DNA from: Paracoccaceae bacterium | Lineage (GTDB): Bacteria > Pseudomonadota > Alphaproteobacteria > Rhodobacterales > Rhodobacteraceae | Assembly: GCA_019454225.1 (NCBI GenBank) | Contig: CP075370.1 | Location: 3,652,001 to 3,716,000, forward strand | DNA: 64,000 nucleotides | Reading direction: 5' to 3' | Shown: positions 9,311-17,410 of the stretch, in pieces | How positions within the stretch are numbered: position 1 is the stretch's first letter | How the letters are laid out: each line of letters opens with the position of its first letter | Notes under the pieces: model-generated | Databases searched by the model: none | The model's input: the letters and a program-made list of their open reading frames with translations, nothing else | What the model was told of the DNA's origin: nothing | Program-made: the position numbers and the translations under genes

Positions 9311-10341
9311 GTGTCCGCGAACACTGCCGGAATGGCGCGCGGCGCCCGGTCGAGCCATGCCGGCACCGGCAATCCCTTTTCCTTCAGGAATGCCGGGTTC
9401 CACAGCTTCGACTGGTATCGGCTGCCGTAGTCGCACAGGATGGTGACGATCGTGTGGCCCGGCCCCATCTCGCGCGCCATCCGGACCGCCCCGGCGATGT
9501 TGATGCCGGTCGAGCCCCCCATGCAAAGCCCTTCATCCGAAAGCAGGTCGAAGACGATGGGCAGCGCCTCGGCATCGGGGATGCGATAGCTGAAATCCGG
9601 CCGGAAGCCTTCCAGGTTCGCGGTGATGCGGCCCTGTCCAATGCCCTCGGTGATCGAGGAACCGGGCGATTCCAGAACCCCGCTGGTATAGAAACTGTGC
9701 AGCGCGGCACCTTCCGGATCGGCCAGCCCGATCTTTACACCCTTCGGCTGCAACGCCTCGGCGACGCCCGCCAGCGTGCCGCCAGACCCGACCGCGCAAA
9801 TGAACCCATCCACCTTGCCACCGGTCTGGTCCCAGATCTCGGGGCCTGTGGTTTCGACATGGGCCTGACGGTTCGCGACATTGTCGAACTGGTTGGCCCA
9901 GATCGCGCCGTTCGGTTCGGTCGCGGCCAGCGCCTCGGCCAGACGTCCGGAATAGCGCACGTAGTTGTTGGGATTGCGATAGGGCGCCGCAGGCACCTGA
10001 ACCAGGTCGGCACCCGCCAGGCGCAGCATGTCCTTCTTCTCCTGGCTCTGCGTCTCGGGGATCACGATGACCGTGCGGAACCCCATGCTGGCACCGACCA
10101 GCGCCAGCCCGATCCCGGTGTTTCCTGCCGTCCCCTCGACAATCGTGCCGCCGGGCCCCAGCAGGCCCCTTGCCACCGCGTCGCGGATGATGAACAGCGC
10201 GGCACGGTCCTTGACCGACTGGCCGGGATTCAGGAACTCGCATTTCCCCAGTATCTCGCAGCCCGTCATTTCCGACGCCTTGCGCAGCCGGATGAGGGGT
10301 GTGTTGCCGATGGCCTCGGCCAGCGTTCTGGACAGTCGCAT
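9307..10341 (-). CDS. cysK: Cysteine synthase A, PLP-dependent
   Basis: 344 residues. Converts O-acetylserine and sulfide to cysteine. The PLP lysine lies in NPGQSVKDRAAL, the substrate loop is VEGTAGNTGIG, and the phosphate-binding glycine loop is AVGSGGTLAG. The start at 10341 has a GGAAGGAG ribosome site. It is slightly longer than classical CysK and shares features with the cysteine synthase/cystathionine synthase group. Its position downstream of trgA-trgB matters: in Rhodobacter sphaeroides a trgAB-cysK locus contributes to high-level tellurite resistance (established in the literature), probably through thiol supply. Here a BASS transporter gene sits between trgB and cysK. Confidence 0.93.
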   Translation of the reverse strand: MRLSRTLAEAIGNTPLIRLRKASEMTGCEILGKCEFLNPGQSVKDRAALFIIRDAVARGLLGPGGTIVEGTAGNTGIGLALVGASMGFRTVIVIPETQSQEKKDMLRLAGADLVQVPAAPYRNPNNYVRYSGRLAEALAATEPNGAIWANQFDNVANRQAHVETTGPEIWDQTGGKVDGFICAVGSGGTLAGVAEALQPKGVKIGLADPEGAALHSFYTSGVLESPGSSITEGIGQGRITANLEGFRPDFSYRIPDAEALPIVFDLLSDEGLCMGGSTGINIAGAVRMAREMGPGHTIVTILCDYGSRYQSKLWNPAFLKEKGLPVPAWLDRAPRAIPAVFADT

Positions 10342-10393
10342 GATGCAGGCTCCTTCCCGGGTGTCCCGGTATAGGCCCGGCGCGGGGGCCGCT

Positions 10394-11257
10394 TCAAGCC
10401 ACGGCGAGGTGACGGTACAGCGCCGCGGCCACCGCCGATGTGGCCACCACCGCCACGGCATAGAGCGCACAGGCCAGCAGCATGGCATCCTGCACCGGCC
10501 CGGCCGGAAAGCTCAGGCCGATGACGGCGATGGTCAGGGGCGTGTTCTGGATGCCGGTCTCCAGCGACACGGTGCGCATCTGCGGCCCCGTCAGGCCCAG
10601 CGCCGCAGCCACCGCCAGTCCGGCGGCAAACCCCGCCACCGACAGCAACACCGCCGCCGCGATCTCGCCGGGCGGGGTCGCCCGCACCAGCGCGCCGTTC
10701 GACACCGCAAAATTCAGGATAAGCAGCACGATCAGCACGATGCCCAGCACCGCGCCCGCCTTTTCAAGCCGTGCCGCCAGGCCGGCGGAGCGGGCCCGCA
10801 CCGCCATGCCGATCAGGCAGGGCACCAGCACCAGCACCAGCGTCACCGCGATGTTGGCAAAGGGAACGGCCACGCCACCCGTCAGCGCGCCACCGGCATA
10901 AAGCCCGATCAGCAGCGGCATCATCACCACCGCCGCCAGGGTTGATGCGACGGTCATCGCCACCGACAGCGCCACGTCACCGCGCGCGTAGTAGGCGAAC
11001 AGATTGGATGTCGTGCCCCCGGGCGTCGCGCCGACCATGATCAGCGCCAGCGCGACAGGCGCGCTCAGGTCGAACACGAAGGCCAGGCCCAGCGCGATCA
11101 GCGGCATCAGTCCGAACTGGCACAGCATGCCCGTGGCGAAGGCGCGCGGCGCGGCCAGCGCCGCCCGCATCTCCGCACGCCCGATCGTGGCCCCCATGCC
11201 CAGCATGATGATCCCGATCATCGCCGCCAGCAGTCCCTGCTCCACCGCGCCCAGCAT
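10394..11257 (-). CDS. Bile acid:sodium symporter (BASS) family transporter
   Basis: 287 residues, almost entirely hydrophobic, with about nine to ten membrane helices. The family signature is the segment ATPGGTTSNLFAYYARGD, in which PGGT-SN and the following ARGD-ALSV match BASS proteins. SLETGIQNTPL is the second conserved crossing segment. These carriers import organic anions such as bile acids, pantothenate or pyruvate with sodium; the substrate cannot be told here. The start is set at 11257, just after a G-rich stretch, because the upstream in-frame sequence is Arg/Gly-rich and unlike a membrane N-terminus. It lies 20 bp after trgB and 52 bp before cysK on the same strand. Confidence 0.88.
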   Translation of the reverse strand: MLGAVEQGLLAAMIGIIMLGMGATIGRAEMRAALAAPRAFATGMLCQFGLMPLIALGLAFVFDLSAPVALALIMVGATPGGTTSNLFAYYARGDVALSVAMTVASTLAAVVMMPLLIGLYAGGALTGGVAVPFANIAVTLVLVLVPCLIGMAVRARSAGLAARLEKAGAVLGIVLIVLLILNFAVSNGALVRATPPGEIAAAVLLSVAGFAAGLAVAAALGLTGPQMRTVSLETGIQNTPLTIAVIGLSFPAGPVQDAMLLACALYAVAVVATSAVAAALYRHLAVA

Positions 11258-11277
11258 CGCCCCGCCCCCCTTCGCAG

Positions 11278-12441
11278 CTATCCCCTCGCCGCACCTGTCC
11301 CACGCCGCGCCCTTTCGGCGGCCAGCCACCACGCTGTCAGGATCAGCGGCGCATTGCCCACCTCGCCGGTGCCGATCATCTCCAGCAGCCGGTCAAAGGG
11401 CACCAGATGACTGCGGATATCCTCGGCCTCGCCCTCGACGCCGCCGATCCCTGCGGCGCCGTCGGGCAGGTCGCACGGCGCCACGAAGGAGTAGATGTAT
11501 TCGGTTTTCGCCCCGGGGCTCGGGTAGTAGGCGGCAACCGGCCACAGGTCCGCCAGCCGCAGGCCCGACTCCTCGACCGCCTCGCGCCGCGCCGCCTGTT
11601 CGGGCGACTCGTCCGGGTCCACGCGGCCCGCGATGGCCTCCAGCGACCAGGGGTTCGCATCGCCCCGGACATAGGGACCGGCGCGAAACTGCTCGACCAG
11701 CAGCACACGGTCGCGCAACGGGTCCCAGGGCAGCACCGTCACCGCATCGCCCGACACGAAGGCCGCGCGCGTGACCGTCGCGCTGTGGCCCCCGTCGAAC
11801 CGGCGGAACCGCAGGTCATATTCCTCGACCGAGAAAAAGTTGGCATAGGCTTCGCGCCGGTCCGCCACCTCGACATCCGCCGCGCCCGGCGACCGGCGCA
11901 GCGTCGCGGGCAGCGGCGCGGCAGCGCGCACCCGGCTTGCACCGCGCACCAGCATCGGCCAGCGCCGTGCCGCAACCGCCGCCGCAGGCTTCCGGCCGTA
12001 CAGCGCCATGACATCGCCCGCCGAGGCCGCGACCGCATCGCCCCAGATCGCCGCCCAGTCCGTCAGACGCCAGGGCGCGCCCGGTTGCCACAGTCCCGGA
12101 TCGGGCCAGTAGACCTGTGCGGCCTCAGATCCCGTGGCGCATGTCACGGACAGCACGCGGGTGTGATAGCCGAACCCGCCTTCGTAGAAATCCAGGCGCG
12201 CGCGGTCCTCGGCAGTCAGTCCCCGCACCAGCAGCCCCGGGGCCTCGGCCCCCGAGGTCTCGACGATCATCGGAAAATCGCGCCCCTCGGCCCAGCGCAC
12301 GGCGTGACCGGACAGTTGCGCCGGAACGGCATCGGGTTCGCGTCCGATGACCACGCGCAGCAGCGGCAGATGGCACAGCGTGCCGTAGAAAAAGAACGTC
12401 TCGCCCAAAGCGGCCCCTATCGCCAGCGCCGCGCGGCCCAT
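11278..12441 (-). CDS. trgB: TrgB-like protein: gamma-glutamylcyclotransferase-like domain fused to NUDIX hydrolase
   Basis: 387 residues. The N-terminal half has the AIG2/GGCT-like motif FFYGTLCHLPLL and DFYEGGFGYHTR. The C-terminal half is a NUDIX domain with the box GRVDPDESPEQAARREAVEE followed by SGL, of the ADP-ribose pyrophosphatase type (VLLVEQFRAGPY). This two-domain architecture and the place after trgA match TrgB of the Rhodobacter tellurite-resistance locus (family knowledge). Possible activities are glutathione-degradation-like cyclotransfer and ADP-sugar hydrolysis; neither is proven. The ATG at 12441 overlaps trgA by 25 bp. A TTG at 12408, just before GETFFFYG, would fit the usual family length better. 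Confidence 0.9.
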   Translation of the reverse strand: MGRAALAIGAALGETFFFYGTLCHLPLLRVVIGREPDAVPAQLSGHAVRWAEGRDFPMIVETSGAEAPGLLVRGLTAEDRARLDFYEGGFGYHTRVLSVTCATGSEAAQVYWPDPGLWQPGAPWRLTDWAAIWGDAVAASAGDVMALYGRKPAAAVAARRWPMLVRGASRVRAAAPLPATLRRSPGAADVEVADRREAYANFFSVEEYDLRFRRFDGGHSATVTRAAFVSGDAVTVLPWDPLRDRVLLVEQFRAGPYVRGDANPWSLEAIAGRVDPDESPEQAARREAVEESGLRLADLWPVAAYYPSPGAKTEYIYSFVAPCDLPDGAAGIGGVEGEAEDIRSHLVPFDRLLEMIGTGEVGNAPLILTAWWLAAERARRGTGAARG

Positions 12442-12857
12442 TCCGCGCTGAAGCCGCCCAGTATGCCGCCGACGCCCAGCGCGATCAGCACCGGCGCGTT
12501 CAGCAGCATCTGCCCGTTTTCCAGCATCAGTTCGAAAACCCCGACGATGGCATCCATCGGCCCGTCATAGCGCATCTTCGTCGCCAGCCCGATCATCTGG
12601 TAGACCGAGAACACCAGCAGCGCCCAGAATGTCAGCGTGACGCTGGTGCGCAGGCCGAACCCCGCCGAGGCGCCATAGCCGCGCCCCGCCAGCGCCCCCA
12701 TCACCATCCAGCCGGTCAGCCCGCCGATGGCCCCGACGATCAGGCTGAAATGGCCGAAGGGCGTGCCTTCGGGCATTCCGGGCTTGAACGCCTCGGCCGC
12801 CATGAAACCCACGACAAAGAAGGCGATCGCGGCAAACAGTTTCGCGGCGGTCGGCAT
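12417..12857 (-). CDS. trgA: TrgA family membrane protein (tellurite resistance)
   Basis: 146 residues with about four hydrophobic helices (AAKLFAAIAFFVVGFMAAEA, then IVGAIGGLTGWMVMG, LTFWALLVFSVYQMI, and VLIALGVGGILGGF). It matches the TrgA family of Rhodobacterales inner-membrane proteins, named for the tellurite-resistance locus of R. sphaeroides. The molecular function is unknown. The ribosome site CAGGAG lies 8 bases before the ATG. It is followed directly by trgB with overlapping frames and lies 36 bp after the cyclopropane synthase gene, so it may be read from a promoter further upstream, before the photolyase gene. Confidence 0.9.
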   Translation of the reverse strand: MPTAAKLFAAIAFFVVGFMAAEAFKPGMPEGTPFGHFSLIVGAIGGLTGWMVMGALAGRGYGASAGFGLRTSVTLTFWALLVFSVYQMIGLATKMRYDGPMDAIVGVFELMLENGQMLLNAPVLIALGVGGILGGFSAEWAARRWR

Positions 12858-12893
12858 GGCCCTGCTCCTGCCCCTGGAAACCGGCCCCCCGTT

Positions 12894-14108
12894 CTAGTGC
12901 GGACGGGTCACGGTGATCTGCGTCACGTCGCAGTTTCCGCCCTGAAACGCTCCGGCGCAAGAGGTCAGGTAGAAATTCCACATCCGCCGGAACCGGTCGT
13001 CGAACCCCATGCCCGCCACCTCGTCCCAGCGCGCGTTGAACGTGTCATGCCAGCGGCGCAGGGTGTGCGAATAGCTTTCCCCGAACTCGATCGACCCCTT
13101 CAGCCGCAGGCCAGCGCGGTCGATCTCGCGTCGCAACGCGGTGGGCGAGGGCAGCATGCCCCCGGGAAAGATATGCTTCTGGATGAAATCGACACCCCTG
13201 CGATAGACCTCCCAGCGCTTGTCCTGAACCGTGATGATCTGCAGCGTGGCATGGCGGCCCGGCTTCAGCCGCTCGCGCAGCACGTCGAAATAGACCGGCC
13301 AGTACTTCTCGCCGACCGCCTCGAACATCTCGATGCTGGCGATCCCGTCATAGCTGCCGCGCTCGTCGCGGTAGTCCTGGAGCTTGATCTGCACAAGGTC
13401 GGACAGCCCGGCCCGCGCGATGCGGTCCACGGCAAAATCGTGCTGTGCCTGCGAGATCGTCAGGCCGGTCACCCGGAGCCCCCGCTCTCGCGCCGCATAT
13501 TCCGCAAAGCCGCCCCAGCCGCAGCCGATCTCCAGCACATGATCGCCCGGATCGGCGCCCATCTGGTCAACCATGCTGGCGTATTTCTCGATCTGCGCGC
13601 GTTCCAGGCTTTCCTGGCCCGACCGGAACAGCGCCGAGGAATAGGTCATCGTGTCGTCCAGCCAAAGGCGATAGAAATCGTTCCCCAGATCATAGTGATG
13701 CGCGATGTTCTTGCGGGCCTGCGCGCGGGAATTCGAGCGCAGCCAGTGGCGCATCCGCTCGAAGGCGCGCACCAGCGCCATGCCGGGAAAGCCGTCATAG
13801 AGGCCGTCGTTGTCGGCATGCACCAGGTCCATGAAGGCCTGAAGGTCCGGCGTGCTCCACCAGTTCTCCAGATAGGCATCGCAGAAGCCCAGGTCGCCCT
13901 CGCGGATCAGCCGGGCAAACAGGTCGGCATTGTGGACATGCAGTTCCGCCAGAGGTCCGGGTGCGGCCCCCTCGGCGCGGAACCGTCGCCCGTCATCCAG
14001 CACGAAGTCCAGCCGTCCCCGCGCCAGCCCCCGCCGCGCCACGTCGAACACGCGTGCGAAATAGCGCGGCAGATCGGTCTGCCCCTCCGTCGTCGTCAAT
14101 GCCGTCAT
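12894..14108 (-). CDS. cfa: Cyclopropane-fatty-acyl-phospholipid synthase
   Basis: 404 residues. Transfers a methylene group from S-adenosylmethionine to unsaturated acyl chains of membrane phospholipids. The SAM-binding motif is VLEIGCGWGGFAEYAA, preceded by the family segment NIAHHYDLGNDFYRLWLDD and followed by SIEMFEAVGEKYWP. FIQKHIFPGGMLPS is also diagnostic. The start at 14108 has GGGGAG upstream. It follows the photolyase gene by 66 bp. In R. sphaeroides a cyclopropane-type synthase gene sits next to phrA in the singlet-oxygen (sigma-E) regulon (established knowledge), so this pair probably answers photo-oxidative stress. I saw no clear sigma-E promoter here. Confidence 0.93.
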   Translation of the reverse strand: MTALTTTEGQTDLPRYFARVFDVARRGLARGRLDFVLDDGRRFRAEGAAPGPLAELHVHNADLFARLIREGDLGFCDAYLENWWSTPDLQAFMDLVHADNDGLYDGFPGMALVRAFERMRHWLRSNSRAQARKNIAHHYDLGNDFYRLWLDDTMTYSSALFRSGQESLERAQIEKYASMVDQMGADPGDHVLEIGCGWGGFAEYAARERGLRVTGLTISQAQHDFAVDRIARAGLSDLVQIKLQDYRDERGSYDGIASIEMFEAVGEKYWPVYFDVLRERLKPGRHATLQIITVQDKRWEVYRRGVDFIQKHIFPGGMLPSPTALRREIDRAGLRLKGSIEFGESYSHTLRRWHDTFNARWDEVAGMGFDDRFRRMWNFYLTSCAGAFQGGNCDVTQITVTRPH

Positions 14109-14174
14109 GCCACTCCCCGGCTGGTTGGGCGGGCGGTCATCCCCGCCCCCATGTTCACGATACGACCGCAATTC

Positions 14175-15587
14175 TCAAGAGTTTCGCGCCGCATAGGCCG
14201 CCAGCGCCCGCTCGCGCCCGACGCCGAGGTCGATCATCGGCGCCGGATAGGGCGCACCGGGATCAAGGTGCCAGACACGAGGAACCGCGTCGAAAAAGGC
14301 CAGCGCGGTCGCCGGTGGCGATGCCGACAACTCGGCGATCCAGCGATGGCGATAGGTCGCCGCGCCATCGAACTTCTCGGCCTGCGTGGCCGGATTGAAC
14401 ACGCGGAAATAGGGGGCGGCGTCGGGCCCCGATCCGGCCGTCCATTGCCAGCCCATCGCATTCGCGGCCGGGTCCCAGTCGACCAGGCACTCCTCGAACC
14501 AGCGCAGGCCCACGCGCCAGTCCGTCATCAGGTGCTTGGTCAGATAGCTCGCCACGATCATCCGGCCACGGTTGTGCATCGTGCCCGTCACATACATCTC
14601 GCGCATCGCCGCATCGACGAAGGGTTCGCCCGTCATGCCCCGGCGCCAGCGCTCGGCATCGGCATTGTCGGCGCGCCAGGGAAAGCTGTCCCAGTCGTCG
14701 CGCCAGTTGCGGGTGGCGATATGGGGGGTGTGGTGCATCAGATGCCAGGCGAACTCGCGCCATACCAGTTCCTTGAGGAAATGTTCCGCGCCCCCTGCCC
14801 CGGCCAGATGCGCAGCCATCCCGGCATGCCAGATCGTGCGCGGCCCGATCTCGCCATAGGTCAGGTTCTCGGACAGCCGCGACGTCGTGGGACGGTCGCA
14901 GTAGTCCCGCGCCGTCCGGTAGTCCTCGACCGGGCCATCCAGGAACGCGGCCAACCGGTGCGCCGCTGCATTCTCGCCCACCGCCAGATACGGCGCGACC
15001 ACCGCCGCCCCGCGACGCATCGCGGCGCCCAGCCGCCAGTCGTCCAGCCGGTCCGAAACCGGCCAGACGCCGGGGCCCTGCGCCCTGCCCGGCGCGGGCA
15101 GGGGCGCGGGCACGTCGCGGTCGCGCACCGCGCGCCAGTAGGGCGAATAGACGCGGTAGAACCCGCCTTCGCCCGTCTCGACGGTCCAGGGCTCGTGCAG
15201 CAGGTGCCCGGGGTGGCTGACCGCCTGTATCCCCGCCTCGCGCAGACGCGCCTTCACGGCGGTGTCGCGCGCCCTGGATGCCGGATCATACTGCCGCGAC
15301 CAATGCACGCCGGACGCTCCCGTCTCGGCAACCAGCGCGCGCAACACGTCCAGCGCCGCCCCGCGCCGCAGCACCAGCCGCAGACCGATCTCGGCCAGGC
15401 GCTCGGCAAAGGCCGCAACCGCCAGGCCCAACCGCCATTTCGACGCGGCCCCGATGGCCTCGGTCTCGGGGTCCAGCACGAACACCGGCACCAGGGGCTG
15501 GCCGCTGGCCACGGCCGCCGCCAGCATCGGATGGTCGGCAAGCCGCAGGTCACGGCGAAACCAGAGCAGCAGGGGGGGAACGGTCAT
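14175..15587 (-). CDS. phr: Deoxyribodipyrimidine photolyase
   Basis: 470 residues. Light-driven repair of cyclobutane pyrimidine dimers, with FAD as cofactor. The N-terminal alpha/beta antenna domain starts with LLLWFRRDLRLADHP. The FAD-binding domain has TSRLSENLTYGEIGPRT, ELVWREFAWHLMHH, NRGRMIVASYLTKHLMTDW and DPAANAMGWQWTAG, all typical of class I CPD photolyases. The ATG at 15587 was chosen over an upstream GTG because AAGG lies 8 bases before it. It is the first gene of the minus-strand stress block and is divergent from the EamA transporter. The 115-bp gap contains CTTGAA (minus strand, 15639-15644) and a TATCG further down, a weak heat-shock-type promoter candidate only. Confidence 0.93.
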   Translation of the reverse strand: MTVPPLLLWFRRDLRLADHPMLAAAVASGQPLVPVFVLDPETEAIGAASKWRLGLAVAAFAERLAEIGLRLVLRRGAALDVLRALVAETGASGVHWSRQYDPASRARDTAVKARLREAGIQAVSHPGHLLHEPWTVETGEGGFYRVYSPYWRAVRDRDVPAPLPAPGRAQGPGVWPVSDRLDDWRLGAAMRRGAAVVAPYLAVGENAAAHRLAAFLDGPVEDYRTARDYCDRPTTSRLSENLTYGEIGPRTIWHAGMAAHLAGAGGAEHFLKELVWREFAWHLMHHTPHIATRNWRDDWDSFPWRADNADAERWRRGMTGEPFVDAAMREMYVTGTMHNRGRMIVASYLTKHLMTDWRVGLRWFEECLVDWDPAANAMGWQWTAGSGPDAAPYFRVFNPATQAEKFDGAATYRHRWIAELSASPPATALAFFDAVPRVWHLDPGAPYPAPMIDLGVGRERALAAYAARNS

Positions 15588-15702
15588 CTTCTTGCCTTGG
15601 GCCACTTCGCCGCCGATAGCTAGCCCTCGCGCGCAGGCTTCAAGCCCCCCCGGACGACAGCCTGCACTGGACCCTGCCGCGCAGCCGCGCTAGGCGCAGG
15701 AC

Positions 15703-16611
15703 ATGACCGTGATCCATGCCCCCGACCGCATCCTGACCGGCGTCGCGCTGATGGTGGTGTTCTGCATCATCGCGCCCCTTCTCGACGTTTCGGCCAAGCT
15801 TGCCTCCGCAACCGTGCCGGTCGGGCAGATCGTGGTGGCGCGTTTTCTGGTGCAGGGCCTGCTGATGGTGCCGGTGATGCTGGCCCTCGGCATCAGCTGG
15901 CGGCTGCCCCGCGCGCTCTGGGGCCTGATCACGCTGCGGGCGCTGTTTCTGATCCTGTCCACCTACAGCTTTGTTGCCGCCATCGCCGTGATGCCGGTGG
16001 CCGATGCGCTGGCGATTGCCTTTGTCGAGCCCTTCGTGCTGCTGATCCTCGGCAGCCTGATCTTTGGCGACGAGGTCGGCCCCCGCCGCATCGCGGCCTC
16101 GGCGGTCGGCTTCGGGGGGGCACTCCTGGTGATCCAGCCCTCGCTTGCCGCCTTCGGCCTGGTCGCGCTCTGGCCTCTTGGCACGGCGTTCTTCTTTGCC
16201 TTCTACATGCTCGTGACCCGCCACATGCGGGCGATGCACCCGGTCGCCATGCAGGCGCAGACCTCGTTCGCCGGGCTGCTGCTGTGCCTGCCGGTGCTCG
16301 CGGCGGCCTCGGTCTGGACCATCCCCACGATCACGCCGGTGATGCCGCAGGGGCTCACCTGGCTCTGGCTGTTCGGCGTCGGCTTCTGGGCCGCGCTCAG
16401 CCACATGTGCATGACCTATGCCCTGCGCTACGCGCCATCGGCCACGCTGGCGCCGCTGCACTATCTGGAAATCGTCGCGGCGGTCGCGCTCGGCTACTGG
16501 ATTTTCGGCGACTTCCCCAACGCGATCACCTGGGTCGGCATCATGGTGATCATGGCCTCGGGTCTTTACGTCGTGCGCCGCGAACGGCTGGCCGCGCGGC
16601 GTCGCGCCTAG
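15703..16611 (+). CDS. EamA/DMT-family transporter
   Basis: 302 residues with ten hydrophobic segments in two similar halves, as in drug/metabolite transporters of the EamA type. The first half contains ALITLRAL-like and MPVADALAIAFVEPFVLLIL segments; the second contains YAPSATLAPLHYLEIVAAVA. The export substrate is not predictable from sequence; relatives move amino acids, nucleosides or drugs. The ATG is preceded by GCAGGAC. It is convergent with the thiamine pyrophosphokinase gene, overlapping its end by four bases, and divergent from the photolyase gene. The C-terminal tail VRRERLAARRRA is basic and probably cytosolic. Confidence 0.9.
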   Translation: MTVIHAPDRILTGVALMVVFCIIAPLLDVSAKLASATVPVGQIVVARFLVQGLLMVPVMLALGISWRLPRALWGLITLRALFLILSTYSFVAAIAVMPVADALAIAFVEPFVLLILGSLIFGDEVGPRRIAASAVGFGGALLVIQPSLAAFGLVALWPLGTAFFFAFYMLVTRHMRAMHPVAMQAQTSFAGLLLCLPVLAAASVWTIPTITPVMPQGLTWLWLFGVGFWAALSHMCMTYALRYAPSATLAPLHYLEIVAAVALGYWIFGDFPNAITWVGIMVIMASGLYVVRRERLAARRRA

Positions 16612-17273
16612 GCCCCCGTCAGCCCGCGCAACGCCGCGTCCAGCCGCGCCCGGGGCAGGATCAGCAGCATCCCGGGACGGTCGAACTCCAGCGTCACCGG
16701 CCCCTCCGTCACCCGGTTCGACGTGCCGATCCGCCCCATCGGCGCCATCTCCAGTCCGTCGATCGGCCACTCCAGCCCCGTCGAGACACCGCGCATCCGG
16801 TCCATCGGCCACAACGACAGACGGTCGCCCGCCCGCAGCGACAGATGCAGCCGCATCGGTGCCGCCAGCACCACATCCTGCCGCGACAGCGCCAGGCAGG
16901 GGTCGCGCCCGGTCCGGGCGGCCAGAACGGTCATCGCGGCCAGCGCATGATCGGTCCGCCCGCCCAGCACGCCCAGCGCCAGCACGAACGGCGCGCGGAT
17001 GCTGCGCAGGGCCTTGTCGAAATCGGTGGTTTCCTGCTCGGCGATCGGATGCAGCGTCTCGCGCGGCAGCACCGTCCGGGCGGCACCGATCGAATCGAAA
17101 TCGCCGATCGTCGCGACGGGTCGGTGGCCAAGCGCCAGCGCACGGTCGGCCCCGCCGTCCACAGCCACCAGGCGCGGGGCGCGGTCCAGGCAGTCCGACA
17201 GGTCGCGCGACGTCACCGGGCCGCCCGCAACCAGCGTGACTCCGCAGTCGGATTCGACAATCGGCCTGTTCAT
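16608..17273 (-). CDS. thiN: Thiamine pyrophosphokinase
   Basis: 221 residues when started at the ATG at 17273. Transfers pyrophosphate from ATP to thiamine to make thiamine pyrophosphate. Conserved motifs are AVDGGADRAL, TIGDFDSIG, QETTDFDKALR and GVLGGRTDHALA, which form the catalytic Asp-rich site; the C-terminal beta-sandwich has MRGVSTGLEWPIDG. No TPP riboswitch was recognised upstream, and no thiamine gene is adjacent. The ribosome site is weak. Its 3' end overlaps the EamA gene by four bases, tail to tail. Upstream it is divergent from the large low-complexity protein, with a 137-bp gap. Confidence 0.92.
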   Translation of the reverse strand: MNRPIVESDCGVTLVAGGPVTSRDLSDCLDRAPRLVAVDGGADRALALGHRPVATIGDFDSIGAARTVLPRETLHPIAEQETTDFDKALRSIRAPFVLALGVLGGRTDHALAAMTVLAARTGRDPCLALSRQDVVLAAPMRLHLSLRAGDRLSLWPMDRMRGVSTGLEWPIDGLEMAPMGRIGTSNRVTEGPVTLEFDRPGMLLILPRARLDAALRGLTGA

Positions 17274-17410
17274 GGGGATACTGTTCGCGATTAAGGCACC
17301 CGAAAGGGCGCGGGGCCACAATCAATCCTTCAAATCACCTATATCTGTCCATCCTATTGGACGGCAGCCCGGGTGATCAAAGGGCGTCGTGAACACAGAG
17401 GTAGCCTGCC

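Noticed and set aside
12750-15623. Long plus-strand frame over cfa and photolyase
   Set aside because: It is opposite two genes with clear enzyme motifs; translation is Arg/His-rich and unlike any family.
15588-15702. Sigma-E (singlet-oxygen) promoter before photolyase
   Set aside because: No TGATC-type -35 was found; only a weak CTTGAA was seen, not enough to call.
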